DNA of 15,632 nucleotides from positions 1 through 15,632 of the forward strand of contig JBBRMQ010000082.1 of assembly GCA_038230775.1 (NCBI GenBank), in the 5' to 3' direction. Origin of the DNA: JBBRMQ01 sp038230775. Its GTDB lineage: Bacteria > Acidobacteriota > Thermoanaerobaculia > Gp7-AA8. Within the stretch, counting starts at the first letter, position 1, and each line of letters starts with the position of its first letter. Of the stretch, positions 14,494 to 15,632 are shown one piece after another. The position numbers and the translations under genes are program-made. The notes beneath the pieces are model-generated. The model was not told the origin of the DNA, did not search any database, and saw nothing but the letters and a program-made list of their open reading frames with translations.

Positions 14494-14698
14494 GCCGGCC
14501 AACTCTATCGTCAGCCGCGGCCGCCTTCGCAATCAAACACTTTACGAAATGGTGGCGGATGTCGCAATGAAATCTGAACTTTCACGTGGCAAGCCGACGG
14601 AAACGACACTGCTTGACACGAGTATCAGCGGCGAGAGTGAGCGCGCATTTCATTGTGCCTCCCGACTTGTATCCATCCGAAGTTCAAGCGTCTCGCTC

Positions 14699-14983
14699 TT
14701 AAGGGGTGTTGAACCACGCAACGACCACCAGTTCAATCAAGAGGCCCACGAGAATGAGGATCGTCATTCCCGCCACAAGCGCGATGATTCCGACGGTACT
14801 CAGTCCCGATCTGGGCGGCATTCCAACCTCGTCGCCTGAGCTGGTGGTCGTCTCGGCGCGTTGCCTGGCGGCGGCCTTCGCCGCAGTGGCGCCCCCGACC
14901 ACGAGGAGAATCCCCATGAGCAACACAGCGGCCACGATGACGACGGCAGCAATGAGAATGAGGACACAGGTGAAGTTGCCCAT
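14699..14983 (-). CDS. Small two-TM hypothetical membrane protein
   Basis: The 94-residue product has two strong hydrophobic segments at about 4-31 (FTCVLILIAAVVIVAAVLLM) and 61-89 (STVGIIALVAGMTILILVGL). A polar, charged loop lies between them (AAARQRAETTTSSGDEVGMPPR). No family is recognised. The hydrophobic pattern on this strand supports coding, but the gene is short and no clear ribosome site precedes ATG 14983, so it is moderately uncertain. Confidence 0.5.
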   Translation of the reverse strand: MGNFTCVLILIAAVVIVAAVLLMGILLVVGGATAAKAAARQRAETTTSSGDEVGMPPRSGLSTVGIIALVAGMTILILVGLLIELVVVAWFNTP

Positions 14984-15021
14984 CGGCTGATCCGCGACTT
15001 ACCACTTGGGGGAGAAGCCGA

Positions 15022-15077
15022 GGAATGTTGAATGTTCAAAGTTGAATGTTCGGTTTCCATTCAACATTCAACATTCC
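15022..15077. repeat. Inverted repeat made of GGAATGTTGAATG units
   Basis: The right arm (15058-15077) is the reverse complement of the left arm (15022-15048), except for seven extra bases in the left arm (CAAAGTT). The arms consist of tandem GAATGTT steps and would form a long AT-rich hairpin with a short loop. It sits in the 312-bp gap 14984-15295. The remainder (15078-15295) shows nothing else I can support. Confidence 0.75.
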
Positions 15078-15295
15078 CGTCCCCTTGCGACTACGAGTCG
15101 TGGTGGTGGTCTTGGATGCTACTCCGTTACCGACCCCATCGCTCAATGACTGACTTCTTCCTGACTTGGCCTCGAAGCACAAGTCCGCAGCGGTCTGCGA
15201 GACCGAGGAACCCAATTCACCGGTTGGCAGCAGCGGCGGGCCGATTCGCTGCAATCCGTTCGGCCGGCGCGCGGATGCCGTGCGATGGTCGCCGC

Positions 15296-15632
15296 ATGAG
15301 AAAAGCGATCGCCCTCAACCTCATCCTGTTCAGCACCGCCATCACCGCCTCGGCCGACGGCTACACGAAGAACGTGGCCATCGTCATCTTCAACGGCGTC
15401 GAGCTTCTCGATCTCGCGGGAGCGGGCGAAGTCTTCGCCGCCGCGTCGCACGCCGGGGCGAATGGAGAGCAGCGGCCGTTCAACGTGTACACGGTGGCGT
15501 CGACGAAGTCTCCGGTCGTCAGCCAGGGATTCCTGAACGTCACACCCAACTACTCGATCGCCGATGCGCCGCGGCCCGACATCCTTGTCCTCGCCGGCGG
15601 GCAGGCGCGCAACGCGATCGGCGACGCGCCGC
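15296..15632 (+). CDS. DJ-1/PfpI family (class I glutamine amidotransferase-like) protein, partial
   Basis: The reading frame runs off the right edge, giving 112 residues. A signal peptide is likely (RKAIALNLILFSTAITASADG). KNVAIVIFNGVELLDLAGAGEVFAAAS then matches the start of DJ-1/PfpI proteins, with the conserved Glu of GAGEVF. FNVYTVASTKSPVVS and PDILVLAGGQ follow. The nucleophile-cysteine elbow lies beyond the window, so whether it is an active hydrolase or isonitrile hydratase-like enzyme cannot be told. The predicted export is unusual for a family that is mostly cytosolic. Confidence 0.85.
   Translation, partial: MRKAIALNLILFSTAITASADGYTKNVAIVIFNGVELLDLAGAGEVFAAASHAGANGEQRPFNVYTVASTKSPVVSQGFLNVTPNYSIADAPRPDILVLAGGQARNAIGDAP

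Noticed and set aside
14447..14839. 130-codon plus-strand frame
   Set aside because: Composition is not protein-like and it is antisense to two minus-strand small genes.
15036..15254. 72-codon minus-strand frame ending in the GAATGTT repeat
   Set aside because: Its C-terminus is only translated repeat, with no start context or domain.

Overview
The window is GC-rich, gene-dense bacterial DNA with no RNA genes, CRISPR array or phage genes. Its mix of proteins is typical of soil and sediment Acidobacteriota or related deep-branching Gram-negative phyla: an M13 peptidase, DUF4386 and ABM proteins, a B12-binding sensor with a histidine kinase, a MocR regulator, an IS481-type element, and short dispersed palindromes built on ACCGGCTTCAGCCGGT. 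The taxonomic placement is an inference from style, not from a marker gene.

Layout. 13-1303: a complete IS481-like insertion sequence. 1304-1410: copy A of a two-unit palindromic repeat that recurs as copies B (5726-5894), C (12018-12182) and D (14030-14195). 1572-2556: a single-PAS protein convergent with a small membrane protein, which is translationally coupled to a 45-residue stub of a PhnB/VOC protein. 2721-5209 (minus): an M13-family protein that has lost its catalytic residues, coupled to a DUF1579/lipocalin-like protein. 5345-5782: an acetyltransferase whose C-terminus has been replaced by repeat copy B. 5890-8077 (minus): a MocR-type GntR/aminotransferase regulator and an atypical SDR/NmrA-like protein, separated by a 23-bp perfect inverted repeat. 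8122-12020 (plus): ABM monooxygenase, CarH-like cobalamin sensor, histidine kinase, then a cardiolipin-synthase-like phospholipase D. 12180-14032: a DUF4386 membrane protein divergent from a TetR regulator, with an 18-bp perfect palindrome between them, and an acetyltransferase overlapping tetR. 14193-14983 (minus): two small hypothetical proteins. 15296-end: the start of an exported DJ-1/PfpI-like protein.

The most distinctive system is the operon at 8122-10714, whose genes overlap by 1 and 4 nt. A cobalamin-binding protein carries the Wx9EH cap motif of CarH-type photoreceptors but has no DNA-binding domain. It is coupled directly to a cytosolic PAS/coiled-coil histidine kinase, with no response regulator in the window. 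This suggests a B12-dependent light (or cobalamin/redox) sensor that signals through a kinase rather than by binding DNA.

A second theme is the dispersed repeat. Three of its four copies lie exactly between convergent genes. The repeat arms abut or contain the stop codons, and in one case the repeat has cut off a protein's C-terminus. A third is the intact reading frame of the catalytically dead M13 protein, which looks like a maintained pseudoenzyme.
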